17,350 nt of DNA from Cytophagales bacterium (GCA_003500135.1 DNTA01000036.1:1-17350); one strand, 5' to 3'; counted from the stretch's first letter, positions 1-8,247 are shown. The notes: a model not told the origin generated them from the letters alone. A program made the numbers and translations.

Positions 1-1
1 T

Positions 2-50
2 TGAAATATATGTGGGATTGCACATATCGCATATTCATTTATATATTTCA
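2..50. repeat. AT-rich inverted repeat at the left edge
   Basis: TGAAATATAT (2-11) is matched exactly in reverse complement by ATATATTTCA (41-50), with 29 bases between. Inside lies a smaller hairpin, ATGTG (10-14) against CACAT (21-25). It could be the tail-end hairpin of a gene to the left of the window or simply AT-rich folding. There is no clean T-run directly after it, so I do not call it a terminator. Confidence 0.3.
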
Positions 51-121
51 GGTATTTATCTAAGGTTTTTAACAATTAGTCGAAGGATCGTTTGCTAATT
101 TCAATAATTAACATTTTCCTG

Positions 122-150
122 TTGACTTTCCGTACAACAACACGTAAAAT
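122..150 (+). promoter_or_regulatory. Candidate promoter, TTGACT-N17-TAAAAT
   Basis: TTGACT (122-127) is followed at exactly 17 bases by TAAAAT (145-150), a good match to the general sigma-70 form. It is not the usual Bacteroidota form because there is no TAnnTTTG element. Transcription would begin about 156-158, only a few bases before the ATG of a 30-codon frame at 160, and could continue to the GH65 gene at 392. Evidence is sequence match only. Confidence 0.3.
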
Positions 151-159
151 GCATAAGCC

Positions 160-252
160 ATGGAAGTGTTAAGTTTATTATTTCTTTTACCGGTTCTTAT
201 TGGTTTTGGCATGCCCTTCTATTATATCACCTGGGAGCAGAAACATCATTAA
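160..252 (+). CDS. Possible 30-residue membrane peptide
   Basis: An ATG frame of 30 codons ending in TAA encodes a short, strongly hydrophobic peptide. It starts MEVLSLLFLLPVLIGFG, passes through an aromatic patch (FYY) and ends in a charged WEQKHH tail. That is the layout of a single-span small membrane protein. It lies directly behind a promoter-like TTGACT-N17-TAAAAT element and 139 bases ahead of the GH65 gene. I recognise no family. The frame is short enough to arise by chance in AT-rich DNA, so the call rests on composition and position. The rest of 1-391 shows no other gene. Confidence 0.3.
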   Translation: MEVLSLLFLLPVLIGFGMPFYYITWEQKHH

Positions 253-391
253 GATTTACTTTTGAATTATAATTTCAGAAAAATCAACTTCTACGGTAGG
301 ACTTAATCAACGCTATTGATTTCATTCTGTTTTGTTATAGGCGTCATTTTTTATATATGATTCGTATATTAATGCCCAAACCAGAACTTAA

Positions 392-2728
392 ATGATTGAA
401 AAGGAAATTAAGCTACCTCCCAGAGCCAATTACCCTATTGAGCCCTGGCGTTTCGTTCAGAAGCAAATCTCTGACGATCTTCTGGGTAGAGATGAAGCGA
501 TTTTTGCAGTTTCCAATGGCTATTTTGGCATAAGAGGATGTTTTGAAGAAGGGGATCCGGTACTGCAAAAAGGCACTTACATTCACGGCTTTCATGAAAC
601 CTGGCCTATTCCCTATGCTGAAGATGCCTATGGTTTGGCAAGAACCGGGCAGACTATGCTAACTGTCCCCGACGCCAGTCAGATAAGACTCTTCGTCGAT
701 GATGAACCATTTTCATTGGCACACGCCTATTTGCTCAACTTCGAGCGGGCCCTTGATATGAAAAACGGTTTGCTCACTCGTGACCTTGTATGGGATACCG
801 CTTCCGGAAAACAGATCCGTATCCAATCGGAAAGAATAGTTTCTTTTCCGGAAAGACACGTAGCAGCTATTAAGTATTCTGTTACAGTCCTCAATAGCGA
901 TGCACATTTGGCCATGATTTCAGAACTTACTTGTGCTGAGGAATCACAGGAAACCTCGAGTGGGGATCCCAGAAAATCCCCAAAGCTTCATCACCGGGTA
1001 TTCAACCCAAGGCTCAACAGAGCAGAACAACAGCGGATTTTGCTGGGTTATGAAATCGAAAACAGCGGAATGAAAATTGTTTGTGGTGTTGATCATAAAC
1101 TAATTACGCGCGATCACCTAACCATTAGCCGACATCATGATGAAGACCATGGCAGGGTTTCTTATACTATTGAGGCCAAAGAAAACCAACCTGTCACGCT
1201 GGTTAAATTCATAACCTATCATACTTCATCGCCACGACCTGAAATTGAAGATCTGGCAGATAGAGCGGATCGATCACTTGACAGGGCTATGAGTAATGGT
1301 TTTGATCATTTAAAGAAGGTACAGCGGGAATACCTGGATGAATATTGGAAAAACGGTGATGTTCAAATAGTCCATAAAGAGCCACACGTGAATCAGATCA
1401 TGCGATTGCACGTATATCATCTGTTGCAGGCATCTGCACGTGTGCAAAATTCAGGAATTGGCGCCAAAGGACTAACGGGATCGGGTTATGAAGGGCATTC
1501 TTTCTGGGATATTGAAATATATATGCTACCCTTTCTCATTTACAACCTGCCACGCGTAGCTAAAAACCTTTTGATCTATCGCTATAAAATGCTCGATATT
1601 GCCAGGAAGCGCGCGGAAGAGCTGAATCAGAAGGGAGCGCTATTTCCCTGGAGAACAATTAATGGTGAAGAGGCTTCCGCCTTTTTTCTGGCAGGAACAG
1701 CGCAATACCATATCAATGCTGATATTGCATTTGCGGTTAAAAAATACTGCGACATTACAAAGGACCAGGCTTTCTTATATGAATATGGGGCCGAAATTTT
1801 AGTAGAAACTGCCCGGCTGTGGGCCGACCTGGGCTTTTATGATCAGGAAGGCAACTTTCAGATTCATGGTGTTACAGGACCTGACGAGTACAATACCATG
1901 GTGAATAATAACACCTATACGAACCTAATGGCGCGGGAAAATTTGAGGTATGCCTCCAAAATAGTTACTGAAATCAGGTTTGACAATCCTAAGCAATACA
2001 AGGTACTTGCCCATAAAATCAATCTTCAGGATGAAGAGATTGAGGAGTGGCACAGGGCTGCCGTAAAGATGTACATTCCATATAATGAAAAGCTGGGAAT
2101 TAATCCACAAGACGATACTTTTCTGAAAAAAGAGGTGCTGGACCTGAAGAGTTTACCTAAAGATAAGTTTCCATTATTACTACATTTTCACCCACTTGTA
2201 TTGTATCGATTCCAGGTAATCAAACAGGCTGATGTGGCTTTGGCACTGTTTCTACTGGGAAACGCATTTACCAAAGACCTGAAAAAAAGAAATTTCGATT
2301 ACTATGATCCATTAACTACCGGCGACTCTTCTTTATCGGTGAGTATACAGGGAATAATGGCTGCTGAGTTGGGGTATACCGACCTCGCAACGAAATATTT
2401 TTCGTATGCCTTGTTTATGGACATTGGAAACCTCGGTGGAAATGTGGACCATGGGTTGCACCTGGCATCAATGGGTGGAATATGGATGTGCGCTACCTAC
2501 GGCGCTGCCGGAATGCGCGATTACGAAGGGCAGCTTTCATTTGACCCCAGGCTCATTAATGATACAAAGCTGATCTGCTTCCGGCTTAGGATCAGAAACT
2601 CACTGTTGGAAGTAAATATTAAACAGAGCGCCACCACCTATAAACTTATAGAAGGAGATGAACTTTCATTTCTTCACAGGGAAGAGGAAGTTACATTGAA
2701 GAAAGGGGAACAGGTGAAGTTGAAATAG
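392..2728 (+). CDS. Glycoside hydrolase family 65 disaccharide phosphorylase
   Basis: A cytoplasmic GH65 enzyme, expected to split an alpha-linked glucose disaccharide (maltose, trehalose, kojibiose or nigerose type) with phosphate, giving beta-glucose 1-phosphate and glucose. At 778 residues it has the full family length: N-terminal beta-sandwich, helical linker, (alpha/alpha)6 barrel from about residue 330 to 700, and a short C-terminal beta domain. The substrate-site stretch GYEGHSFWDIE is at 365-375. The general acid is Glu499 in GVTGPDEYN. KQADV is at 611-615. The phosphate-site motifs TTGDSSLS (642-649) and DHGLH (686-690) are kept, favouring a phosphorylase over a hydrolase. The TTGDSSLS form resembles the actinobacterial Rv3401-like branch more than classical maltose phosphorylase, so the substrate cannot be named. 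There is no signal peptide. The LysE-family gene starts two bases after the stop, implying co-transcription. No beta-phosphoglucomutase, the usual partner, is visible in this window. Confidence 0.9.
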   Translation: MIEKEIKLPPRANYPIEPWRFVQKQISDDLLGRDEAIFAVSNGYFGIRGCFEEGDPVLQKGTYIHGFHETWPIPYAEDAYGLARTGQTMLTVPDASQIRLFVDDEPFSLAHAYLLNFERALDMKNGLLTRDLVWDTASGKQIRIQSERIVSFPERHVAAIKYSVTVLNSDAHLAMISELTCAEESQETSSGDPRKSPKLHHRVFNPRLNRAEQQRILLGYEIENSGMKIVCGVDHKLITRDHLTISRHHDEDHGRVSYTIEAKENQPVTLVKFITYHTSSPRPEIEDLADRADRSLDRAMSNGFDHLKKVQREYLDEYWKNGDVQIVHKEPHVNQIMRLHVYHLLQASARVQNSGIGAKGLTGSGYEGHSFWDIEIYMLPFLIYNLPRVAKNLLIYRYKMLDIARKRAEELNQKGALFPWRTINGEEASAFFLAGTAQYHINADIAFAVKKYCDITKDQAFLYEYGAEILVETARLWADLGFYDQEGNFQIHGVTGPDEYNTMVNNNTYTNLMARENLRYASKIVTEIRFDNPKQYKVLAHKINLQDEEIEEWHRAAVKMYIPYNEKLGINPQDDTFLKKEVLDLKSLPKDKFPLLLHFHPLVLYRFQVIKQADVALALFLLGNAFTKDLKKRNFDYYDPLTTGDSSLSVSIQGIMAAELGYTDLATKYFSYALFMDIGNLGGNVDHGLHLASMGGIWMCATYGAAGMRDYEGQLSFDPRLINDTKLICFRLRIRNSLLEVNIKQSATTYKLIEGDELSFLHREEEVTLKKGEQVKLK

Positions 2729-2730
2729 CT

Positions 2731-3342
2731 ATGGAGCACTTCTTGTCAGGGTTGTTTTTTGGCCTCATAGCTGGGGCCTCCCCCGGACCTCTTTCTGTTC
2801 TCGTGATTACAGAAACACTAAAAAATAACAGGAGAGCAGGTTTTTTGGTAGCTATTGCACCAGCGGTAACCGATATACCAATTATTATTTTTACGGTTGT
2901 AGTGCTCAGCTATATGCATAACACAAACTTTTTAATGGCGGTTATATCTTTTGCCGGCGCTATTTTTCTGATCTACCTTGGAATTCAAACCATAAAAATC
3001 AAAGGAGTCAGTATTGAAGGTAGGGAGAGATCAAATGCTGCATTGAAAAAAGGAATGATCACAAACATCTTAAGCCCCCACCCCTACATGTTTTGGCTTT
3101 TAGTAGGGACTCCCCTTTTATTTAAAGCCTACCAAAGCGCTTTGATGCAAGCAGTTTATTTTTTAATCGGATTCTACCTGCTTTTAATATCGAGCAAGAT
3201 GTTATTGGCCATCATTTCTGAAAAATCCAGGAAATTTATGCAAAGCCGGGTTTATGTAAGTGTCATGAGGGTTCTTGGCCTTGTACTACTTGTATTTGCA
3301 GCCATATTGCTCAAAGACGGCTTGGCCTACCTGAAAACATGA
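2731..3342 (+). CDS. LysE/RhtB-family amino-acid exporter
   Basis: An integral inner-membrane protein of 203 residues with about six hydrophobic segments, the normal size and layout of the LysE/RhtB efflux family. The first helix carries the family signature GASPGP at residues 15-20, and a later NILSPHPYMFWLL stretch near residue 110 matches the family's conserved N-P-K/H-region. Members export amino acids or related small molecules; the cargo here cannot be read from sequence. The ATG begins two bases after the GH65 stop with no separate promoter space, so the two are almost certainly one transcript. It converges on the minus-strand lipoprotein gene with only 13 bases between the stops and no evident terminator. 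The nearby alanine racemase / ATP-grasp operon makes a small amino-acid-like export cargo conceivable, but the genes are on opposite strands, so that is speculation. Confidence 0.85.
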   Translation: MEHFLSGLFFGLIAGASPGPLSVLVITETLKNNRRAGFLVAIAPAVTDIPIIIFTVVVLSYMHNTNFLMAVISFAGAIFLIYLGIQTIKIKGVSIEGRERSNAALKKGMITNILSPHPYMFWLLVGTPLLFKAYQSALMQAVYFLIGFYLLLISSKMLLAIISEKSRKFMQSRVYVSVMRVLGLVLLVFAAILLKDGLAYLKT

Positions 3343-3355
3343 GATTGTTTCCTTA

Positions 3356-3802
3356 TTACTTCTCCAAAATTCCTTCAGCCTTTTCAATACTTGCCTCCAT
3401 TTGTTTCTTCACATCCAGTATTTTGGCTTTTTCTTTTTTCAAACCATCCATTAACGCCTCATTATTGTGCAATGTGTCAATTTCAGCTTCTTTACTGTGG
3501 GCCTTGCCATAATGCTTGCTAAAATTGCGCATCCATTGCATCATAGCTTCATCAGCCATTTTCAAATCCTGAATGGCATTAACTTTCTCCGGATCAAGAT
3601 TGGCAGAATCGAGTTCGTCTTCCAACAGAGTTTTCAGTTGAAAAATCCGGTTCATTTTGGCCATTGCTGTATCATGTATGGCTATTACTTCTTTTTTCAA
3701 TTCACCAACATCACCCGACTTATCCCTAACTTCTTTTGCCTGCTGGTTGCAACCGCCAATCATTATTAGTACAGGAAAGAAAAATACAATTAATCGCTTC
3801 AT
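3356..3802 (-). CDS. Small coiled-coil lipoprotein
   Basis: A 148-residue lipoprotein. I place the start at the ATG at 3802, not an upstream one at 3844. The 3802 start gives a short basic end (MKRL), a hydrophobic core and the lipobox IGGC with Cys18, and it has AGGA about six bases upstream. The longer frame would bury this signal under 14 extra residues. The mature part is nearly all charged helix, with AIHDTAMAKMNRI and KMADEAMMQWMRNF; I recall lipoproteins with this type of motif as common and uncharacterised in Bacteroidota. It is probably tethered to the inner face of the outer membrane or to the periplasmic side of the inner membrane. It is the last gene of the minus-strand run, 45 bases after the alanine racemase, and may be co-transcribed without being part of the same pathway. 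No function is known to me. Confidence 0.75.
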   Translation of the reverse strand: MKRLIVFFFPVLIMIGGCNQQAKEVRDKSGDVGELKKEVIAIHDTAMAKMNRIFQLKTLLEDELDSANLDPEKVNAIQDLKMADEAMMQWMRNFSKHYGKAHSKEAEIDTLHNNEALMDGLKKEKAKILDVKKQMEASIEKAEGILEK

Positions 3803-3847
3803 GTTTTTTCCTGCAATTAAATCAATTTGAACCTTATAAACCATGAT

Positions 3848-5026
3848 TTACCGCACAGTTTTTCTCGGTATGGCAGCCGGCAATCGACTTAACATTTCAT
3901 TATTGAGCAATTGTGTGAAATTAGTAAAGGAACTGATATTTATGGTGTTGTTTTTCTGCCGGCCAATCAACACCACTTCATCGCCAACACTTACATTGCT
4001 GATATGAGAGATATCAACCATAAAAAGATTCATATTGATCAAGCCTACTATCGGGGCCTTTTTTCCCCCAATCAAAACATGCCCTCGATTTGACATAGCA
4101 CGAGGGTAACCATTGGAATACCCCAATGGCAATACAGCAATTTTCATGTTTCTTGTCGCCTGGTACGCGGTGCCATAGCCTATGAACTCCCCTTCATCTA
4201 CATGACGGATATCCATTATATCAGTCTTCCAGCTAAAAAGCCGTTTTAAGGTTGTACTACCATTGCCGCCGCTTTCCTGTAAATGCATAAAGTAAGTATC
4301 GGGGCTCGGCCAAAATCCATACTGTGCTACACCAATTCTTACCATGTCGTACAAGGTGTCAGGATAAACCAAAGCGGCGGCGGAACAGGCAATGTGGCGA
4401 TAATGGGGCAAAAACTTTTTTTCTTTGCATACTTTTAGAAAGTCTTTGAATCGTTTATGCTGAGCATTGATTTTGAATTGATTTGAGAGGCTTTCGGCGC
4501 CTCCGAAGTGAGTACATAGACCTTCAAACTGGAGATACTCCTCGTTTTTTTTCATAAATGACATGGCCTTTGGAAATTCCTCCTTTTGCATACCGGTTCT
4601 GTTGGCTCCCGTTTCGACTTCAATGTGAATAAACGCCTTTTTGTTTAGCTTTTTGGCAGATCCAAGGGCTTTGGGCAATCGATCGTAGTTAAAAACATAA
4701 AATTCTATGTCGTTTTCGATGGCCCATTCAATATCTTCCTCATATAAAATACCCATGATCATTATGCCTGAATCTTTACGACAACATTCAAGAACTTCTT
4801 CCGCCTCAAATGCCGAGGCAGTAGCAAAATGACGAATGCCACATGCTTCGGCCATCGGAACGAAGTCGGTAATTCCATGGCCGTAAGCATTCGCTTTTAC
4901 CACAGAGGTAATACGAACGTCTCGTCCTACTTTTTTTCTTATAAAATTAAAATTATTGGTTAAAGCTGACTGACTTAAATATATCCTCGAAGAGTGTCTT
5001 ACCATTCTTTTTTCATTTCGTTCCAT
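3848..5026 (-). CDS. alr: Alanine racemase (PLP-dependent), stand-alone
   Basis: A fold-type III PLP racemase of 392 residues, interconverting L- and D-alanine or a related amino acid in the cytoplasm. Lys44 in VVKANAYGHG is the PLP lysine. MVRIGVAQYG at 228-237 carries the arginine that contacts the cofactor ring (Arg230). Tyr284 in IGYGTAY is the second catalytic base. The usual C/S-M-D motif of the substrate entry is N-M-N here (331-333 in GLINMNLFMVD), an aspartate-to-asparagine change at a normally conserved position. The called start overlaps the upstream gene by 28 bases; an in-frame ATG at 5005 gives a tighter overlap (ATGGTAA) and begins MVRHSSRIY. Either way the two genes are translationally linked. 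Many Bacteroidota carry their cell-wall racemase fused to MurF, so this unfused copy in an ATP-grasp operon may be a pathway-specific paralogue. That role is inference. Confidence 0.88.
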   Translation of the reverse strand: MERNEKRMVRHSSRIYLSQSALTNNFNFIRKKVGRDVRITSVVKANAYGHGITDFVPMAEACGIRHFATASAFEAEEVLECCRKDSGIMIMGILYEEDIEWAIENDIEFYVFNYDRLPKALGSAKKLNKKAFIHIEVETGANRTGMQKEEFPKAMSFMKKNEEYLQFEGLCTHFGGAESLSNQFKINAQHKRFKDFLKVCKEKKFLPHYRHIACSAAALVYPDTLYDMVRIGVAQYGFWPSPDTYFMHLQESGGNGSTTLKRLFSWKTDIMDIRHVDEGEFIGYGTAYQATRNMKIAVLPLGYSNGYPRAMSNRGHVLIGGKKAPIVGLINMNLFMVDISHISNVSVGDEVVLIGRQKNNTINISSFTNFTQLLNNEMLSRLPAAIPRKTVR

Positions 5027-6993
5027 ATGTAGTTTTTACCCCAGCTTGATTTGGCCAGATCGTAAACCTCCTGAATTTCTTTTTCAGGCACTTCCATCAG
5101 GTGCATATTCACTTCAAGGCTATTGAAGTGAAAGGCATACACGCGAGAAGCGAACTGGTAAAAAGGTAAGGATGATTCCCCCCGGTTTTCTCCATGGCCA
5201 TATACATTAGGCTTAATGCCCTGTCCCCAATTTTGCCGTCCTTCATTATTGGGGTTTAAAAAGTAAGCACGCATTTCTCCATTTTCATCTTTTGCCACCC
5301 GCAAAAGTGAAATGGCATGGAAACCCACCATGTCGCCGGCTGCAGAAGTAATATAAATGCCAACCGGGTTAGGGTAAACTAATTGATGGTTGCCATTGTA
5401 ATCCAAATGATGTGCCGCGTAAAATAACCTGATGAAGCCTTTATAGTCGTGTATGGCATTTAGCAAATAATTGTACACGGAAGCAAAACCAATCTGGATC
5501 CACGATCCATATAAAGCCGGATTGACCCACTTGTGAGGGTCCTCGCCCCTGCCGGTTGCCCGTTTCATCATTTCGTTGTATATCTTATCGAGTTTGGGAA
5601 CGAGCAATACTGAAACAGCGTCGAGGTTGTAGTCGAGGTTTTGAACCAAGCCCTGTCCTAATTTCAAGGATTCGATTTCCTCTCCCTGGAAGCGGAACAT
5701 GAGATTGTTTTGTGTAGCTGCCGTCATGATCAGGTTGATCAGTTTGGCAGGGGAATGCATGCTCCACATGCTTATGCCCCTGGCAGATTGACAGGTAGGG
5801 TTATTGCCCTGGCCAATACCCAATGGCTGCCCGATTAATCTTATGGTGGCTCCTATCAGATATTGTAATGCATTTAGTTCCTGGTGGCGGTAAACCAACG
5901 ATTTTAGTATATCCTCTTCCGCTTTAGGGTGTAATCGGATATGCATAAGGTTTTCAAGAGCAACCTTCACGGCACCGCGTGACAACACTCCTTTTTCTAC
6001 TATTTTGGAAAGCCCATAGATGCATTGGGTATTGTAAGGATGAACAATATTTTTGATTAATCGCCTCAGAAATTTTTTGTGCAGCTTCCACTGGTGCTTC
6101 CCTGTTCCGTTCAATTGCAAAGCCAGTGGCACGAATTCTTCTGCATCTTCCGTAAGGAACCTCAAAAGAACAGCATGATATGCGCTAACAAGCCCTGTTG
6201 AGCGCATAGTCTTACCCATATCATGACATTCCATAATCAGGTCTTCTTCTGATAATCCGATCAAAAGTTTATAATATTCCCCAACATCCTGAGCTTTACT
6301 TGAGTACAAGGTTGGTGCATATATGGCATCGATATACCTTTTCAGCATACGATCACTTTCTTTCTCTTCGTCCAGATCAAGACTAGTTCTAACTATATTG
6401 ATTATTTCACGGGCTTTCCTTGTCACCACCGGTCGCTGCTCACAAATCAGAACCAACTCATCTGCAAGTTTGCCTTTCAATCCTTCCAGATTAGCGTTCT
6501 TCATGAGAAAAACAAAAAGGTTATGCACTTTTTGTAATTCGTATTCACTCATAGTAGCACGGGTTTCCTCTGTAGGTTCCTGAAAAACAAACTCCAGGTT
6601 GTGCACCAAAATTTCCTCCAGAAGGTCCTGGGCATCTTCTTTTTCGAAACCTTTCGTCTTTATTTTACCTGTGGCAATAGCCAATAACCTGAGCTCACTT
6701 ATGAGTTCAAAGCTAGAGTTCGGGTGGCCACTTTTCAAAGTGCCTTTTACGAGTAGTGGTACCAGTTTATCCGGATACTGCCATGGAGTATCAGAAAATA
6801 TACCGGCATCGCTTAAGGCATCAATATGATCAAATATTAATGAAACGCCATCTTCTTTCATACAGATGACATCCACCTGGCTTAATAGTTTGCTTGCTTT
6901 CTGCGGCCTTGTAAGGCTGGTGGATGCCAAAAACTCGTCCAGCAATGACTGAAAATTCAGTTTTGCTTCTTCACCTACAATTTCTGTTGGCAT
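4999..6993 (-). CDS. Unrecognised helical protein with papain-like Cys-His-Asn domain
   Basis: A 664-residue cytoplasmic-looking protein with no signal peptide or membrane helix. I do not recognise the family. Residues 1-380 are predominantly helical and charged. From about 385 the character changes. Gln395 and Cys401 (GQGNNPTCQSARG) are six residues apart, as in papain (Gln19, Cys25). His559 sits in a strand-like VGFHAISLLRV, and Asn580 or Asn582 in YFLNPNNEG follows a second strand-like segment. This order and spacing (oxyanion Gln, Cys at a helix start, His in a strand, Asn) is that of papain-like peptidases and amide-transferring relatives. It lies 21 bases after the ATP-grasp ligase and overlaps the alanine racemase, so it is probably the second enzyme of one pathway. 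It could hydrolyse or transfer an amide made by the ligase. The catalytic assignment is inference from motif spacing; a non-catalytic papain fold is possible. Confidence 0.6.
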   Translation of the reverse strand: MPTEIVGEEAKLNFQSLLDEFLASTSLTRPQKASKLLSQVDVICMKEDGVSLIFDHIDALSDAGIFSDTPWQYPDKLVPLLVKGTLKSGHPNSSFELISELRLLAIATGKIKTKGFEKEDAQDLLEEILVHNLEFVFQEPTEETRATMSEYELQKVHNLFVFLMKNANLEGLKGKLADELVLICEQRPVVTRKAREIINIVRTSLDLDEEKESDRMLKRYIDAIYAPTLYSSKAQDVGEYYKLLIGLSEEDLIMECHDMGKTMRSTGLVSAYHAVLLRFLTEDAEEFVPLALQLNGTGKHQWKLHKKFLRRLIKNIVHPYNTQCIYGLSKIVEKGVLSRGAVKVALENLMHIRLHPKAEEDILKSLVYRHQELNALQYLIGATIRLIGQPLGIGQGNNPTCQSARGISMWSMHSPAKLINLIMTAATQNNLMFRFQGEEIESLKLGQGLVQNLDYNLDAVSVLLVPKLDKIYNEMMKRATGRGEDPHKWVNPALYGSWIQIGFASVYNYLLNAIHDYKGFIRLFYAAHHLDYNGNHQLVYPNPVGIYITSAAGDMVGFHAISLLRVAKDENGEMRAYFLNPNNEGRQNWGQGIKPNVYGHGENRGESSLPFYQFASRVYAFHFNSLEVNMHLMEVPEKEIQEVYDLAKSSWGKNYIWNEMKKEW

Positions 6994-7014
6994 GTAAAAT
7001 GTTTCAAAATGTAA

Positions 7015-8247
7015 TTAAACGTAAAAATCAACACTTTCGTAGTGTTTCAATAGTTCAGTCATTCTCTCCGGGTCTTCGCCCTTAAAATTGATCGTACCAA
7101 AGTGGTTGCCAAAACCATCTCTACTACTAATTTTCTGGGTGGTAAGCGGCGGCACGAGTGTGTGGTCAATGAAGTATGGTTCCTCAATGAGTTCTTCAGG
7201 TATTTCGAGCTTTGAAATCTGTTGCTTTTGAGGATATATCATGACATTGCCGAAATATATTTCCGGCTTCTCTCCCTTAGGCGGGAAAATCCCATCCAAT
7301 TCTTCATCTGTCATATCCGGGTCGTGGCACAATACAAAAGCGGCAAGAGCATCGAAACTGTATGCTTTAGAAACCAATTCAAGGATATGGCCTCCCGGAA
7401 TACGACATGCCACTTCACCAAAACTCATCTCATCATTTTCGGTCAAGAACCATTCAGGGTGTATCATCCCATACTCAATGCCAAAAATATCGACAAGTTT
7501 TTGCATATGGCGATGTATCATGTCTCTTTTTGAAGCTAAATAATTACCCTCAGGCACAAAATTGGAATAACCCAATTTGACATATTCTGTAATATTTAAG
7601 AAACGTATTTTGCCCTTATGCACATAGGCCTCACAGGAAAACTCTCTTCCCGAAAGGTGGCTCTCGGCCAGGCAAGGAAAGTCTCCATCTTCCACTTTTT
7701 CGTCAATATCCTGCTGACTTTTCAACAACTTATGGCCCACGGTTCCTGCGGCAGCAAAGGGTTTTATATGAACCCAACTATCTTCTTCATTAGGAAGCTG
7801 CAAATTTGCTTCATTCAATCGTTTCATGAAGCTGCTCAGTTGCCCTTTACTGTAAACTTCCTCGAAAAGACCAACCCTTAAACCACCAATCAGGGCTTTT
7901 CGCTTCATCATTGCTTTGTTTCGGAATAGAAAAGCACGGTTCAGCACCCTTGGATCATCTCTGAATATTGAATTAAGCGCCCCTGCCCATTCTACTGTTT
8001 CTTCAAAAAGAGGAACGGCTACATCTGCATTGAAGGGTTTAAGCTTCTCCTGCAGGTCTAATGAATTTGATGTATCGCTCCACTCATCAAATTGATAAGC
8101 TACAAACGGTATATCATGTTCTTTTGCGTAGGCTTCGAAATCAGGAAAAGAAACAACTACAAATGGTTTTTGGAGTTTTTGCATACTTTCTATTACGGGT
8201 AAACTCCAACCCAGTAGAGCAAAGCATTTTGCCATAGTTTTGGTCAT
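7015..8247 (-). CDS. ATP-grasp carboxylate-amine ligase
   Basis: An ATP-grasp enzyme of about 410 residues that should join a carboxylate to an amine through an acyl-phosphate, as in L-amino-acid ligases and PurK/carbamoyl-phosphate-type ligases. Numbered from the ATG at 8247, visible motifs are Lys162 in VHIKPFAAAGTVG (nucleotide-binding lysine and glycine loop), Glu195 and Glu202 in AESHLSGREFSCE (adenine/ribose region), and the metal-binding pair Glu265 (MIHPEW) and Glu278 with Arg282 (GEVACRIPGG). Start choice: the frame opens at a TTG (8256), but ATGs at 8247 and 8235 are likelier; 8235 puts the first beta-strand right at the N-terminus. No clear Shine-Dalgarno helps decide. It is first in the minus-strand operon with the papain-like protein and alanine racemase, so a D-amino acid substrate is plausible. 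Substrates cannot be read from sequence. Confidence 0.8.
   Translation of the reverse strand: MTKTMAKCFALLGWSLPVIESMQKLQKPFVVVSFPDFEAYAKEHDIPFVAYQFDEWSDTSNSLDLQEKLKPFNADVAVPLFEETVEWAGALNSIFRDDPRVLNRAFLFRNKAMMKRKALIGGLRVGLFEEVYSKGQLSSFMKRLNEANLQLPNEEDSWVHIKPFAAAGTVGHKLLKSQQDIDEKVEDGDFPCLAESHLSGREFSCEAYVHKGKIRFLNITEYVKLGYSNFVPEGNYLASKRDMIHRHMQKLVDIFGIEYGMIHPEWFLTENDEMSFGEVACRIPGGHILELVSKAYSFDALAAFVLCHDPDMTDEELDGIFPPKGEKPEIYFGNVMIYPQKQQISKLEIPEELIEEPYFIDHTLVPPLTTQKISSRDGFGNHFGTINFKGEDPERMTELLKHYESVDFYV

Noticed and set aside
3356..3844. Lipoprotein start at 3844
   Set aside because: It would place 14 residues ahead of a clear lipoprotein signal; the ATG at 3802 has a ribosome site and a correct signal layout.
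7222..7881. Plus-strand open frames opposite the ATP-grasp gene
   Set aside because: They lie wholly within a gene with clear enzyme motifs, have no recognisable motifs and look like antisense shadows.
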